Source: Halicephalobus mephisto
Taxonomy: Eukaryota; Nematoda; Chromadorea; Rhabditida; Panagrolaimidae
Direction: 5' to 3'
Assembly: GCA_009193035.1 (NCBI GenBank)
Contig: SWDT01000092.1
Coordinates: 496,001 to 560,000 of the forward strand
DNA: 64,000 bases
Shown: in pieces, positions 1 through 12,088 of the stretch
Numbering within the stretch: the stretch's first letter is position 1
Layout: each line of letters begins with the position of its first letter
The notes under the pieces: model-generated
What the model was told of the DNA's origin: nothing
Seen by the model: the letters and a program-made list of their open reading frames with translations, nothing else
The model's database searches: none
Made by a program: the position numbers and the translations under genes

Positions 1-266
1 TGCGTTTACGAAATAACTTTCAAGCTCTCTTTTGTCCTATTACTAGTTAATTATGCTTTATCATATCGTAATAGTGATTCATTCGAATACACGATTGACA
101 CAAAAAACCATAACTGTTTATATTTATTTCGAGAAATGTAGTTCCTATAACAAATCAACAAAACAAAGACTAAATTTCATTGAGTGAGGAATAAAGAATG
201 ATCTGGACCAAGAGAAACTGTTTTGATCTGCTCTGGAACAAATACCTGAAAAAATCAATTACCACA
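1..266. other. 3' flank of the RCC1L-like gene
   Basis: AT-rich sequence downstream of the minus-strand RCC1L-like stop codon. An AATAAA on the minus strand (TTTATT at 123-128) lies about 140 bases past the stop and is the likely poly(A) signal. Nothing else is seen. Confidence 0.5.
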
Positions 267-1496
267 TTAAACACTCTGGAAAACAACCTGGAAAGGAAAG
301 AGCTGATCATCAGAATGACCTAGTCCAAGACTGCCATATCTGTTCATGCCCCAGATGAAAAAGTTGCCTTCTGAAGTCAAGACACCCATGGAGTAGCATC
401 CCGCAAAAACCCTCTTGACTCGTCCATCGTTGTTCACAGCAGAACTAAAGAGTGGAGGATCTAGAAGCATTGGACGATCAAGTGTAGTCACTTCTGGTCC
501 GAATCCAAGAATCTGACCTCCCCATGAATAAGCAAGGCCTTCAGAAGTACAGAGAATACACGAAGACCCAGTAGCAGCGACAGAAACAACTTTTCCCAAC
601 TTCCAATTGAGAACCCGAGGAAAATCGACCTGAATTTCATCTGTAACAGCATGGAGTTGACCGTATTCATTCAATCCCCATGCAAACACATCTCCATTCC
701 TGTTCACAGCCATAAGAGTATCAGCACTACCAGCAACATCGACAATGTGTTCCCCTTTGACATCTCCTTGAACTTCATTTGGAATCCAGTGGGTTTCTAA
801 AGATCCACTGCCAGTTTGTCCATCAGCATTAAGACCAAAAGAGAACAAACGACCATCTTCGAGAAGAACAAATGAAGTATCCAAGGAACAATGAACCTTC
901 TTTGGAACAGCTCCATCTGGGAGATTAACATAACGAAGTTTTGCGTACGAAGCTGAATGGGTAACAAAAGGATACTTCTCTGGGTTCCGTCCACACTGGC
1001 CTTGAGCATTATCTCCAAAAGCATAAACCTTACTTGTTGTAGCGACTAGAGAGTGAAGACGTCCAGCAGCAATGTCAACGATCTTCCCAGAGTTCTCAGG
1101 AAGCACAATCCTCTTTCCACCAATATAATACTGTTCAGTTCTTTTGTGATTATCATCATTAATTGGACCTCCTAGTTGATAAAAATTATTCAATCCAGAT
1201 CCATAGAGTTCATTAGAAGAAGCAAATAACGAGAATCCAAATCCAGAAGCAATCTTTTTGATTTTCTTCCCAACACAGTAACCTATTCGGACAGGACAGG
1301 AAATTGATTCTGGACTGCTTCTCTTCTCAACGTAGGAAGAGGTAGCCAAACTACCCGTCTTCGTAAGTCCACACCCATAGACAGCTTTGACAGCACGAAG
1401 ATTACGGTAGTCCTGAACTGGTTTATCCTTCAACGTTGGGATTTCCGACATGTACCTCACCGATCCGATGCCGGTAACTAACTTATTTCTCAACAT
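267..1496 (-). CDS. RCC1L: RCC1-like G exchanging factor-like protein, mitochondrial (RCC1L type)
   Basis: Single uninterrupted exon of 409 aa. It carries repeated RCC1 beta-propeller blades with the typical W/F-G-x-N-x-x-G-Q-x-G pattern, for example AFGDNAQGQCGR, SFGLNADGQTGSG, AWGLNEYGQLHA and IWGMNRYGSLGLG. Blade order and linkers match the RCC1L/WBSCR16 branch rather than RAN-GEF RCC1: a QCGR blade, then a DGQTG blade, then a DxxQVDFPRVL-like linker. In vertebrates RCC1L is an inner-mitochondrial-membrane factor for 16S rRNA handling and mitoribosome assembly. The N-terminus is basic, as in a presequence. It lies 148 bp downstream of SEC3 on the same strand, so it may be the last cistron of an operon. 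The family call is firm; the exact molecular role is inferred. Confidence 0.85.
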   Translation of the reverse strand: MLRNKLVTGIGSVRYMSEIPTLKDKPVQDYRNLRAVKAVYGCGLTKTGSLATSSYVEKRSSPESISCPVRIGYCVGKKIKKIASGFGFSLFASSNELYGSGLNNFYQLGGPINDDNHKRTEQYYIGGKRIVLPENSGKIVDIAAGRLHSLVATTSKVYAFGDNAQGQCGRNPEKYPFVTHSASYAKLRYVNLPDGAVPKKVHCSLDTSFVLLEDGRLFSFGLNADGQTGSGSLETHWIPNEVQGDVKGEHIVDVAGSADTLMAVNRNGDVFAWGLNEYGQLHAVTDEIQVDFPRVLNWKLGKVVSVAATGSSCILCTSEGLAYSWGGQILGFGPEVTTLDRPMLLDPPLFSSAVNNDGRVKRVFAGCYSMGVLTSEGNFFIWGMNRYGSLGLGHSDDQLFPFQVVFQSV

Positions 1497-1643
1497 CTTT
1501 ACAAAATTAAATACAATTCAAAAACCAATTACGAAAGTATAAAATCGATGTTATTCACAAGTACAATTCATAAATGAATAAAGCCCTGTATTTTCTCTAT
1601 CCTTTGCGCATAAATAATAACAATAATAATAAATATACGTTCA

Positions 1644-4383
1644 TCAATGTTGCTGAGCAATCTCAGAAAAGAATTGAAGAACATCCTGAATCGATACCTC
1701 GAGATCCATTCGTGCATTAGGATAACACTTAGCCATCATCTGCTGGTAGACTTTCAGTTGCTTCAAAAATTCCTCTTGCATTTGTCTCCAGACGACTTCT
1801 ATCAACAAAGATCCATCAACTAGATGTTTCTCAACTTTTTTGTACAAGTTCTCTAAGCCTTTCTTGACTTCTTTTCCAGGATAAGCAGAAAGAACTTTCT
1901 TCAACTCAATTCGAGAGAACTGTTGTTGATATCCTATTTCCTCTGGTCGCACTCCTCCATCAATTGCTCGTTCTATTTGCTCAAAAAATATATGAATCTT
2001 CTCCAATGGTCTTCCCATGTATTCCCGGACATAGTTATCAACATTCATCTGGTAAATTTTCTTACTTTCTTTTCTTCTGCCATCTAAGCATTCAATCTTC
2101 AATCCTGACAACGTAACTAAAAGAATGCCATTAGCAAAATAAAATAAAAATAAAAACTTACGGTAAAGTTGATGAAAATTCTCAAATCTCACAACAGAAG
2201 CTGGAGATTTCGAATAAGAGGAATCAGAAACCCCATTAATTCCTTTGAAAAGAGCATCGACAAGTTTTTCATGCCACTTCTCTAGATCAGTTCTTCGTTC
2301 ACTGTTTTCAAATAATCCTTCACAATGCCGAGCAAGATTCTCAAATTGGGCAATAATTGGGAGAATACCCACACGTGTCTTCTTAGCGGGACGATAATTC
2401 TCAAACCCTCTAGCAACTTCCTGCATCAATTGATCTATTCGCTGTTTAAAGAGAATCATACTGCTTCCGTAAATTACTGTGAAATAAGAGCCAGTGTCAT
2501 GATGCGTGTGCAGCTTCTTAGATAAAGTGACATAAAGCAGGAGTAATACCCTGAAAAAACAACATTCATATATGATGAGAACCAATAAACTTACAAATTT
2601 GATTGTTTACCGCAAAGCTCAATAAACTCTGACAAGCATGGCATAAACGAACAGAAGATCGGCTGGATAACATTCTTGACTTGATCGTTGAATTGTCGTT
2701 CGACTGTTTTGACACTGAAGACTCCTCCACTATCTCCACTTTCACTTGATCGTGTTTCAACAGTATTCAGCAAATCTGCACTTATTTGGAAGAATCTGAC
2801 ACAGAATTTCTGCTCAGCTTCGACAGCATTTCGGGCTTCTCCCATGATGGTCTCAAGCAAACTAATGTAGGCCTGATCGACTGCATTATTAGCACCGCCG
2901 GAATCCTTTTTACCTGCCAGGGTTGCTACCCGTTGATTGATGGCAGTAAAGAATCGTTTGAATTCCTTCCTATAGAGAATTTCAGCACGACTTATATACC
3001 GTCTGATTGCGTCATTATAAGCGTTTGTACTTGTTGCTTTCAACCAGGCAACGAGCTCAGCAAAAGGAGACAATGCACGATGTCTTTGAGTTTGGATTTG
3101 CAGAATCAAACTATCCCATTCTTGATCTTCCACCATTGTTTCCTGAACAACGATCTTTTAGATAATTATTTAATAATCCCAAACTCACCATTCTATCGAA
3201 TAAGGCAGAAATATGAGAAAATAACTTGTCGACGAACTCATTCCTGACTTGATTGATCTCAACGACTCTACTTTGGTAGGCAGCCATTGAACTCAATTCT
3301 GTTTTCTTATTTAAGAAATTGTTCATAGCTCTGGCAGCAATACAACACTGATTAATACTCGCTGGATCTGACAGCCGTGCATCTCGAAGAACTTGAATAT
3401 GGTCGTCACTGATAGTGTTCAAGTGGAAGATGAATTCTTCCAACTCTCGTCTCAATCGTTCAGTATTCTCACGTTCCACCTGTCCGAGACTGTCCTTCTC
3501 TTCTATCAACTCCACGCTGTCCCGAACAAACTAAATTCGCCTGTAATTACAAATGAAAAAGACTGTAGACTCACCAACAGAATGTTATCTAATTCGTTCA
3601 GTTGTTGTTCCAGTGAATTCACTTCTTCCAAAGCCCCGTCTACAAGGTTGATCAGATTTACCACTGCATGTTCATTCCCCATGATGCTTTCAATATTAGC
3701 CCCATCAAGTTCAAGCAGTTTCTCGTTCAGAACAACTGCGAACTTCTTGGCATCTCCAATCGTCAAATTCGCCTTCGAGAGCAGATTCCGGAAATCAGCT
3801 TCTTCTTTTGCTGAGATCGGCAAATTCTCAGTAATCACCACTTCATTCTGTTCCGATGCTTGACTAACAGGAACAATGTCAACAGGTAATTGGATATTGA
3901 TGAATTCCGGCTTATGGACAGGCAAATATTGATTTGAGAACTAAAAAGAGTTCCATATATCGAAACCACTTACAAAGTTTACCTTATACAGTTGTCTGAT
4001 AAATTTCTCCTTTTCTTCGTAAGTAGAAGTTATGAGAACAAAATCCTGCTCTAGAATCTTCATCGTGAACTCAGGAATGGCTTTCCGAGGATTGATCCCA
4101 TCGACAACCCGGACATCTCGAAGAGCAAACTTCTCCCGTTTCCTCAACATGTCTCTATCGGCTTTAATAACATAGAGCCTCACAGAAAATGGCTGTTCGA
4201 TGGTCACTAAAGAAAAAAACAAAATCTAAACTGACAAATCACGGGAAACTCACTCGCGAGGCACATATAAGCTTCCTTCTTATGTTTCTTCCCATCATGG
4301 GGCACGATCTGGACAACATCGATGAGACGCTCTTCATCTTGCTGAAAAACAGTCTTCTGCAGGGCAGATCGAAGAGCCGACAT
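1644..4383 (-). CDS. sec-3: Exocyst complex component SEC3 (EXOC1)
   Basis: Seven exons on the minus strand: 4383-4254, 4206-3974, 3940-3575, 3530-3189, 3142-2595, 2550-2162 and 2116-1644. They sum to 2481 nt and encode 826 aa, close to the length of metazoan SEC3. The start MSALRSALQKTVF, followed by a basic stretch and a block reading FALRDVRVVDG, matches the N-terminal PH-like, phosphoinositide/Rho-binding region of EXOC1. The middle is coiled coil and the C-terminal half is helical, as in CATCHR tethering subunits. SEC3 marks sites of exocytosis and tethers secretory vesicles to the plasma membrane with the other seven exocyst subunits. All introns are 44-48 nt with GTRAGT-like donors. 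The gene starts 123 bp after the stop of the upstream same-strand gene. Confidence 0.93.
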
Positions 4384-4505
4384 CGTCGTCGATGAATTTC
4401 GAACAAACTTTGGTTCGGAAAAGTTAAAAGAGGAAGCGAAAGTGAACAGAACGCCAAAGACTTTTCCAAGTTAGATTTGTTTGAAAAATGAGTTATTTCT
4501 TTTAT

Positions 4506-6682
4506 TCAAAAAACTCTATGATCATATTCATTTTTATTGAGTGCATGTTGGAGTTTCTCCCGTTCTTGGGTCAATTCCTGCTCGATATTGCTCAGTCTCC
4601 GTAGGGATTCGTGTGCTCGATCGAATTTCGGTGTCTCAAAGTTCTCGTGTTCGCTTGTTATGCTTCTGCAATTAATTACCACTAATTTCACCTCAATTCC
4701 TATCACTTACCTTGAAGAAGTCTTGGCTGATGATTTGGCCGGTTTGAGTTCCATTCTTGGTGGAGCTGGAGATCGTTTTCTCTCGGAGGAAGGGGTGTGG
4801 CTGGAGCTTCTTCTTTGTGGAGTGGGTTCTCTTTCTTGTACCGGTGTCGGTTCCCGGATAATCTCATGTTCTACCGGATATTGTGCACTTCCCTGATTCA
4901 TTTTATTTCGTAACGCCGGGATCACAGGGGATTTTCCTCTTTGGTCGTTATATGAATTCTTCTTCTCCCACCATTCTAACTTCCTCGCAGGACCACTCAT
5001 GTCATCATATCCAGAGTTTCGTCTGTGTCGATTATTATCTCTCGAATCTTGTCTGGATCTGTGTGTTTTCCCTGCGTTAGTATGCAACGAAGCCAGTGCT
5101 TGGGATTTTCTCTCCATAGCCAGGACTTTTTCTTTAGCAGCATTTTTCTCGGCTTCGATCTCCGCTTGTTGTCGAGCTTGGAATACCTGGGATCTCCACA
5201 TCTCCCTTTCCTCTATCTGTCGTTCCCGCAGTCTCTCATACTCTTTCCTTCTCTTGTTTTCTTCAATCTGCTGAAGTAGTTCCATTTTGTGTTGTTCTTT
5301 TTCTGTCCTGGGGTCGTATGTGCCCAAACTAGAGTACCGATAATTATTAGAAGGAATGTAGGAGTTTCTGGCCATCGAGACAGGGTCGTTGTAGAAAGAA
5401 CCGTAAGTATTGACTTCGCTCTTCATGTTCAACGAAGGCATATGTACCGGCAAAGGAGGAACGGAGTTGAACGAGGAATAGGGGTCTGAGTCCTGTAACA
5501 TAATCATTCAAATTAAACTTACGAAACTACGTAAATCTGAATAAAATATATAAATTAACTATATAAACTCAAAAGAAAAAATAGGACAATTGCGCATTTG
5601 TGATGCGAATTATTGAGTTTTTTATTACGGTAATTGGTTTCTGTGGAGGAAAATTTAGAAACTTCGGTCAATCGATAACGGACTTACAGTATAAATAGAA
5701 GATGGTACCGGAGCAATTCTCTGACCCGCATTCCAATGAACTGTACCCCGTTTCCCGCTCCTGGGCTGGGGGTTTCCTCTTGCCCACGGCAAATCGTTGA
5801 TCATCCCTTTATCCTTCTGAAATAAAATTTTTTCTTCAAGGAACGTAGAAACGTGGTATTGTTGCTAGGACGGACTCCTACTCTAAGGACTCTGCATCGT
5901 GGCTTTTATCTAGTCAAAATTCCATGTAAAAAACTACGCAAACAAAAGAACTACTCGGATTTTCGAACAATGCAGAAATGACCGTCCTTTTGTTTCTTAT
6001 TAGTTACCTGTATCGGTGTGTCGAAGGATTGTCCGTAAACAATGGGCATGCCTACGGAATTCCTCTGGATGGCTCGACTGAATTCACTGAAAGCTTTTTC
6101 GCTGTCAGATCGAGGGAGGGGTTGATGAAATGGTTGGGAGTTACTGGAACCGTTCAGCTGAGGTAGATGCAAATTGGAGAAGGAATGCAATCTTCGAGGT
6201 TGGGTGGCCATCTGGAAAGCAGCCATGGTAGCTTGTTGATGTCTCAAGTCATCTTGTGTCTTCTCAGCTGAACTCCGTTGAGAATGAGCTGGGTCCGACG
6301 GAACAGCAGAACCTTCCCTCTGATTCCCAATCAGTCCGAGAGCAGCAAATTCTTTGTTTATCAGGTAATTCAACTGAGGATCAATAGGCTGATAAAACTG
6401 CTGTCCATTTATCAATACAGATCGAACTCCGAACAGTTGAGTCGATCCGGGGATTATCTGCGGAACAGTTGGAATATCGTTACTCCCAGTCGAGCTGCTA
6501 GACAAGGACACATCCAGATTCTGCGGTGGAAGGTTGTTGAATAACGGAGGTGTTCTGTAAACCTTGTTCTCGACAACTTGGGGTTCTGTGTAGTTCCGTC
6601 CATCTGCCTCAGGTGGAGGTTTCCTGGACCCGGGAAGACCGGCTGATTGAGTCGATGGATTATAAGCATAAGTCCGCACCAT
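4506..6682 (-). CDS. Coiled-coil protein, CCDC66/CSPP1-like
   Basis: Four exons: 6682-6008, 5816-5688, 5492-4711 and 4665-4506. They sum to 1746 nt (581 aa) with all phases closed. The N-terminal half is Ser/Pro/Gln-rich and probably disordered. Around residue 235 is a short LPWARGNPQPRSGKR motif. From about residue 315 runs a charged helix containing ELLQQIEENKRRKEYERLRE and REMWRSQVFQARQQAEIEAE. A basic, Ser/Arg-rich tail and a final short coiled coil follow. A QQIEE-K-R-K helix next to a PW-G motif recalls CCDC66/CSPP1, which act at centrosomes, microtubules and cilia. The resemblance is motif-level only, so the function is tentative. The TGA stop overlaps an AATAAA (TTTATT at 4501-4506 on plus). 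An extra 5' exon cannot be excluded. Confidence 0.7.
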
Positions 6683-7023
6683 TTGAATTTCTTAAGAAAA
6701 ATAAACTTAAAAAACATCAACAATCCATTACTCAGTTACCCATTTCTGTAGTTAAATTGGACTAATGTTGAGGTATTTCCTCAGAAAGGCAAAATACGGC
6801 TCAGGTTTCCATAACAACTCTTGCGCAAGTCGAAAATTTACGGAAGCCGTAAAAGAACGTCTATCTGTCACGGGATGACCAATGGCTGGTTGCGAATAGT
6901 GACCGTTTGCTCCCTCAGGCGACATGGAGAGTTTTTTATTTTTTGATATTCTGTGATCAATAACAATTATTATTTAAGATGAAAGCATTTTGGAATGTAA
7001 AAAGATGGGAGGACTGGGGACGA

Positions 7024-8685
7024 TTAACCCCTGAATTTGAAGAGCGATGGAGGGAAGGTGCACGTGGAGACGTCGACATCTTGAACAACATTAAAGAGAA
7101 CAGACAATCCGTTCATCAACCCCTTCTGCTGCATGATTTGCTTGACAGCAGCTTCGTATCTTTGTTTGTAGACGGTGGGATCTCGGGCAAGAACGTAGAC
7201 AGGGAAGTTGCAGTTGGTCGAGAGGATGACGAACTCGTACTCTCCCTTGGCGTTGATGGGTCCGGTATGCAGCACATGGACGTCGACGTCGTCCTTGGAG
7301 CTGCTTGTTCTGTAAATGAGTTCTCCAACTTGTTTCAGAATACCGTAACCGCTGGTGATTTTCGGGGCATTGTAAGGAGTGCCATCTGTACTGTACTCAA
7401 AGATCTCGAAGATTGTTCCGATCCCTCCGTTGCCGACATCGGAAAGCTTCTTGTAAGCTAACATGCTGCATGGGCTCTTGCTGGCGATTTGGGAATACAA
7501 GACCTAGAAAGGAATTTCTCATTGATCCATATCAGAAGAGATTCAAATCAATGTCAACTCTACCTGGTACCATTGACCCATAAACGCGTCGATGTTAAAT
7601 TGGGAGACGGGAACAGGCTTGGGATTGCAGAAAGGACTGCTGGGATTCGTGATGATTCCTCCAAGCATCGACACACCCTCATCAACGGCAGCTTGTTGAC
7701 CAGCAGTCAAGGTCAAAGTGGCATTTGACGAATCTGTCTCATTGTTCTGGACGGAACCAGCAGTCAGAGCCTTGTAGAGAGCGTTGCTGAACAAGTCTTT
7801 TCCAGGGATAGGACTGTTGGCTCCTGCTAGAAGTTTCCCGATGGTCTTGGAGATGTCGACATCTTCGGCAGGCTTATTCTCCTTGTTGAATCCGATCATG
7901 TCGAAGAGAGTTCCAATGAGTCCTCCTCCGGACGGATTCTCGTCAGAAAGCGGAGTGTTTCCGTATTCAGAGTTGGAAGTGGATCCGCTGTCACTGGAAG
8001 ACATGACTTCGGAAACAGAAGCGGGGTGACGACGGACTTCGTTCTCGATCGGACCGAATCCACCCTCAGGGACAGTGGGTCTGGATTCAATTTTGGGAAG
8101 TTCTGGAGCGTGGTCGAGAGTCACTTTCTGACGACGAATTTCGGGAGGAGTTTGGACGGGGTATTTCGGGAGTTTTGGGAAATACTTGGGGATTCCAGAA
8201 ATTGATGAGCCACTGGAGGACTTTTCTTCAACATCAACTTGCTAAAAAACAAAAGTGACAATGATAACGAAGAAAACGAAACTCACTGTTGGTTTGGAAG
8301 AGTCCTGGAAGGAAGTCAGGGCAGGTTGGTTTCCATTCAGCAACGAAAATCCTTGGTTGAAGCCTGGAGGCAAATCTCCAGGATTAACACCAGGCGGAGA
8401 ACTGAAGAAGGACTCCAAAGCCTTTTCCAATGTGGATTCTTGTCCACTGCCTCCACTTGAACCTCTTGAAGGAGCAACATCGTAGGTCTTCTCGGGGAAG
8501 AATCCACCAGGTCGGGGCCCAATTAGCGAATCCACCAACTGAGCGGCATGTCCGTCGAGTTCAAAATAGTGCCTGAGTTCTGGAGCAATAGTGGGCTTGG
8601 CTGCTTGTCTTGGACCCAGAGGAAATGTCTCATACTGTCCGGTAACGATCCCACAGAGGGCTAGTGAAAGGATTAAGTTTATCAT
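7024..8685 (-). CDS. Secreted lipocalin-related protein
   Basis: Three exons: 8685-8287, 8241-7564 and 7503-7024. Total 1557 nt, 518 aa. The first ATG gives a clear signal peptide (MINLILSLALCGIVTG). Residues about 20-340 form a Pro/Gly/Ser-rich, probably disordered region. The lipocalin domain starts near residue 345. It shows the family GxW signature (DAFMGQWYQV, split exactly by intron 2), a Cys in SPCSMLAYKKL, and the strand pair YEFVILSTNCNFPVYVLARD. Nematode lipocalin-related (LPR) proteins are apical extracellular-matrix components that carry lipids and shape tubes; a similar role is an inference. The 320-residue spacer before the lipocalin fold is unusual, since most lipocalins are about 180 aa. 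The longer in-frame extension upstream begins at TTG, not ATG. Confidence 0.8.
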
Positions 8686-9183
8686 GGAAACAGATTTCAA
8701 TCCCGTCCTCTGCGATCAATTGACTGTTCCAGAGCTGCGCAACACCACTGATCGAGGGCAGTCGGATGCAATGTTAGATTCTGCCGGACCACTTTAGCCT
8801 AGAGGCTCTCTTTGATTTTCGTGCGTCCGGCTTTCTGATGCCAGAAAACAGTTTTGACTATTTCGCCCGAGGTGCTGCTCCATTTGATTCAAGTTACGCA
8901 CGGTCATCCAAGTTCCGTTGGCAACCAGCGCTGCACTCTATCTGGCTCAAATCCGCCCGCCTTCGCTAGCATTTCGCTGACCGTTAGACAGAACCAGAAC
9001 AGATAGAAGATAGTAACGAGGATCGACTGGTGACCGTCGATTTCGCGCGACACAAAAACGAGGGGACTGGGTCACCGTCCTTGAACGAATTCCAAGCAAC
9101 GGATCGAAAAGGGTCTTAACTTGGTATGCCACACTTTTGAAATTTACCCGAAGGTCTAAATGAGAAATTAGTCAACTTTGACA

Positions 9184-9250
9184 ACACAGTAGGTAGTTCC
9201 TGTGTCTCAAAGGGGATCTGAACCAGGACTCGCCTCAGGCCTTGCTGTGT
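9184..9250 (-). repeat. Short palindromic, tRNA-like segment
   Basis: Ends pair as AACACAG...CTGTGTT. On the minus strand it reads TCCTGGTTCAGATCCCC in the middle, which resembles a B box but is misplaced for a real tRNA. Probably a SINE or MITE fragment. Confidence 0.3.
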
Positions 9251-10178
9251 TCTTCGTTGAGTTTTAAGGACCGTTGATTTTAAAATTAAGAAAATAGGAC
9301 AGTCAGAAAAGACGTCATTAACAAGTTAGACAATTAAAAGAGACACTTCCAGAAAAAGATAATGAAATCACAATGTCCCATCAAAAACCGATCGAGAGAA
9401 TTTTTTCAGTAACACTAGATGAAAATTCTCCGAGGAATTCACATATTACTCAACAAAAAGCAAAAAATAATTTCGATTTTATTTTTGAAAAACGACGAAA
9501 TATTGTTTAATTTTAGTTCATTGGATTTAATTTTGTAAAGTGACTAATTTTATAAAATAGGATCAAATTGAAAAATGTTTTAAATTTTAAACATAAATCC
9601 GACTCCACGACCACTTGTTTTGCATAATTACGAAATAATAGAATTTGAAATTTTTATGAAAGAATTTTTTACTTTTTATTTTGCTTTATTTGTCTAATGT
9701 ATTTTTAATGTGTTTTAATTTAATTTACTGGGAATTCCACGAATGCGACATTTCCCGTTGACCTCTGTGGTGCTTTCGAAATTACTGATCGAAATCCTTT
9801 TTATTCATTGAATTTTCCTTAATTTCTGTTTCATCATTTTTATATCTTCATCTTCATCAACAATGAGATGATTGATTTCTTATAAGACATTTGGAATTTC
9901 GTTCAATCATCTAGTACTTTATTGAAGCGTTCTTGAAAGCATATGACGATGTATGAAGAGATTACAATTAGCCTATGCCTAATGTCTGCTTGTGGTTTCC
10001 CGCTTGTCCTTCACTGTTCATATATATTTTGAAATTTTTAATGCTGTTTTACATGAATTCTCTGCGTATCAGCCGGTCTGCGATGGTTCTTGTCTCCTCT
10101 CCTGTGTGTATCCTTGGGATCTGCTGTACTTGACTGCTTTGGTATAAAGTTGTTAACCGGTCAAGCTCGACAACCTAG

Positions 10179-10239
10179 TTCCTCGACCAGAACTGGAACT
10201 CAGATCCCTCAATTGCCAGTCACGTGTACTACCGAGGAA
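10179..10239 (-). repeat. tRNA-derived remnant (SINE-like)
   Basis: Minus-strand sequence has a 7-bp acceptor-like stem (TTCCTCG/CGAGGAA), an A-box-like TAGTACACGTG and a GAGTTCCAGTTC B-box-like segment. It is only 61 nt long, so it is not a working tRNA. Confidence 0.35.
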
Positions 10240-10388
10240 CTTCGTGTGTAATATACCAAAAAAGAAATACTATCCTGAACGTTAATATTGTTCATTTTTT
10301 CCGTTTCAATCAACAGGATACTCCTCTGTAATAGATTTATCCCATAGTAAACAGATTTTAATCCTGCTAAAATGCAAAAATAGTTCTA

Positions 10389-10500
10389 ATTACGAATTCT
10401 CTTGAGATACACATGGTTCTCTTCTTGCTTTTCATGCAATTTATCTTCATCCTAAAAACAATTTATCGTGGTTTTCTGAAATTTCGCAATCGGAATTAAT
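10389..10500 (+). repeat. Dispersed repeat, copy 1 (diverged)
   Basis: GAATTCTCTTGAGATACACATGGTTCTCTTCTTGCTTTTCATG-like sequence aligns by eye with the starts of the copies at 49.6 and 62.6 kb. A later TTTTCTGAAATTTCG matches their 3' part. Confidence 0.4.
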
Positions 10501-11887
10501 GTAATTTTCCTTAATGGATATATTCACGTAAATATTTATTAAATTCCGAAAACAAAGTACATCCGATCTTCGTTGTAAAAAAATGAAAATAATGGAGAAA
10601 AAAATTTAACACACAAAATGAAGTCTTGTTAGTGATGTAAAAAACACCAGTAATGTCAAAGTAAAACTGTCTTGTGTAATTGATTTAAAATTAGCATAAT
10701 GAAATACAGTAATAGTGATAGTTTAGAATGTCGAAACAAAACATTTAATTTTTGATTTTAATACTAAAGAGTTTCATTTTTTCTATCGTAATTTTCAATT
10801 AATTTAACTCTTTTTCGTTATTTTGTATATCTGTGTCGAAGTCTATAAAGAGGTTGACATAAAAATCAAAGTTAAAATCAAAGTAAAATCTGCACTTTGC
10901 TTGCAACATCCAGGTAAATTGATTAACATTTCTGCCTGTGTTTATAAAAATTACGAAGTCAAAGTAAAATCTGCATTTTGCTTGCAATATTCCGGCAGTC
11001 TAGTTTACCTAGTTTTCACACAAAAATTGAATTCGGTTTTGGTGCTGACCTCGGCACTGGTGTTGAATAAAAAAAAGTTTAAACTTCATTTTGAAGGAAA
11101 GTCTACCAGAAGATGATAAGATCAACCTAAGGCATTTCATTTTACTTCAACAAAAATCACCGTTCGCGTCGAGATCAAAACTAAAAAAGTAAATCTGTTC
11201 TTTTAAATCGATTACATATCCGTTTATGTGGATAAACTTCATTCTTCAAGGGTCTTCTGGAGGAAAATTCGCCGTATGAGGATCCCGAGTGGAGGAAAAT
11301 GTTTCATTTTTAGAAACGATCCCTTACAGGAAGTGGTGTGAGATTCGGACCATAGTTCAGCCCAATGGACCCACCTGATTCTTCTCCAAGTTTGTCCTTC
11401 TTTTTATGCATTAGACTTTACTTTTTGTAAATTTCGAATGGTCATAAAACTGTTAATCTCGAGTTCCTAAAAAAAAGAATCCGATCTTTCTGAAAAAACA
11501 AATTTAAATGATTCCAGTGCAATTTTCTTATTTTTATGACTAGGTTAATCGTCGGAACTTGGTCGTGGAAGATAAAAATTTGCTTTTTTGAATTTCGTCA
11601 TCAAAGTGGACTCCATAAAGACGAGCAATTCGAGATTGATTAATCAAGTAGGATGTTACAAAATTTGATGAACATTGATCGAATTTAGATGACTATGATG
11701 TAGTAGTGCAGATGGAAGGTTTTACTCATTTAATCTCTAGTCTTGCATTGTTATCAAAGAAACGTGGTCGGTTTCCTGATGATTCTGGGAACGATCACAA
11801 CAGCATCAATAAACTCATTAACGAAAATTAGTGATCATTGATTTTCAGCAATTCAAAACTTGTCCACAAACAGCATTTCTTTCAAAA

Positions 11888-12088
11888 ATCCAATGATATA
11901 TAAAAATCCAAAGATACAAAAAAATAAAAATTTAACGATATATAAAAATTTAAAGATATAAAAAAAAATAAAAATTTAACGATATATAAAAATTTAAAGA
12001 TATAAAAAAAAATAAAAATTTAACAATACATAAAAATCCAATGATATATGGAAATTTTAAAATATATAAAAATTCAAAGATATCAAAA
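11888..12088. repeat. AT-rich tandem repeat, unit about 43 bp, about 4-5 copies
   Basis: Units of the form ATATATAAAAATTTAAAGAT followed by an A-rich spacer and AAAATTTAAC recur. The middle copies are almost identical and the outer copies have drifted. Confidence 0.8.

Noticed and set aside
10823..11116. 97-codon open frame over the local duplication
   Set aside because: Alternative start, lysine-rich composition from AT bias, and opposite-strand frames are equally open.
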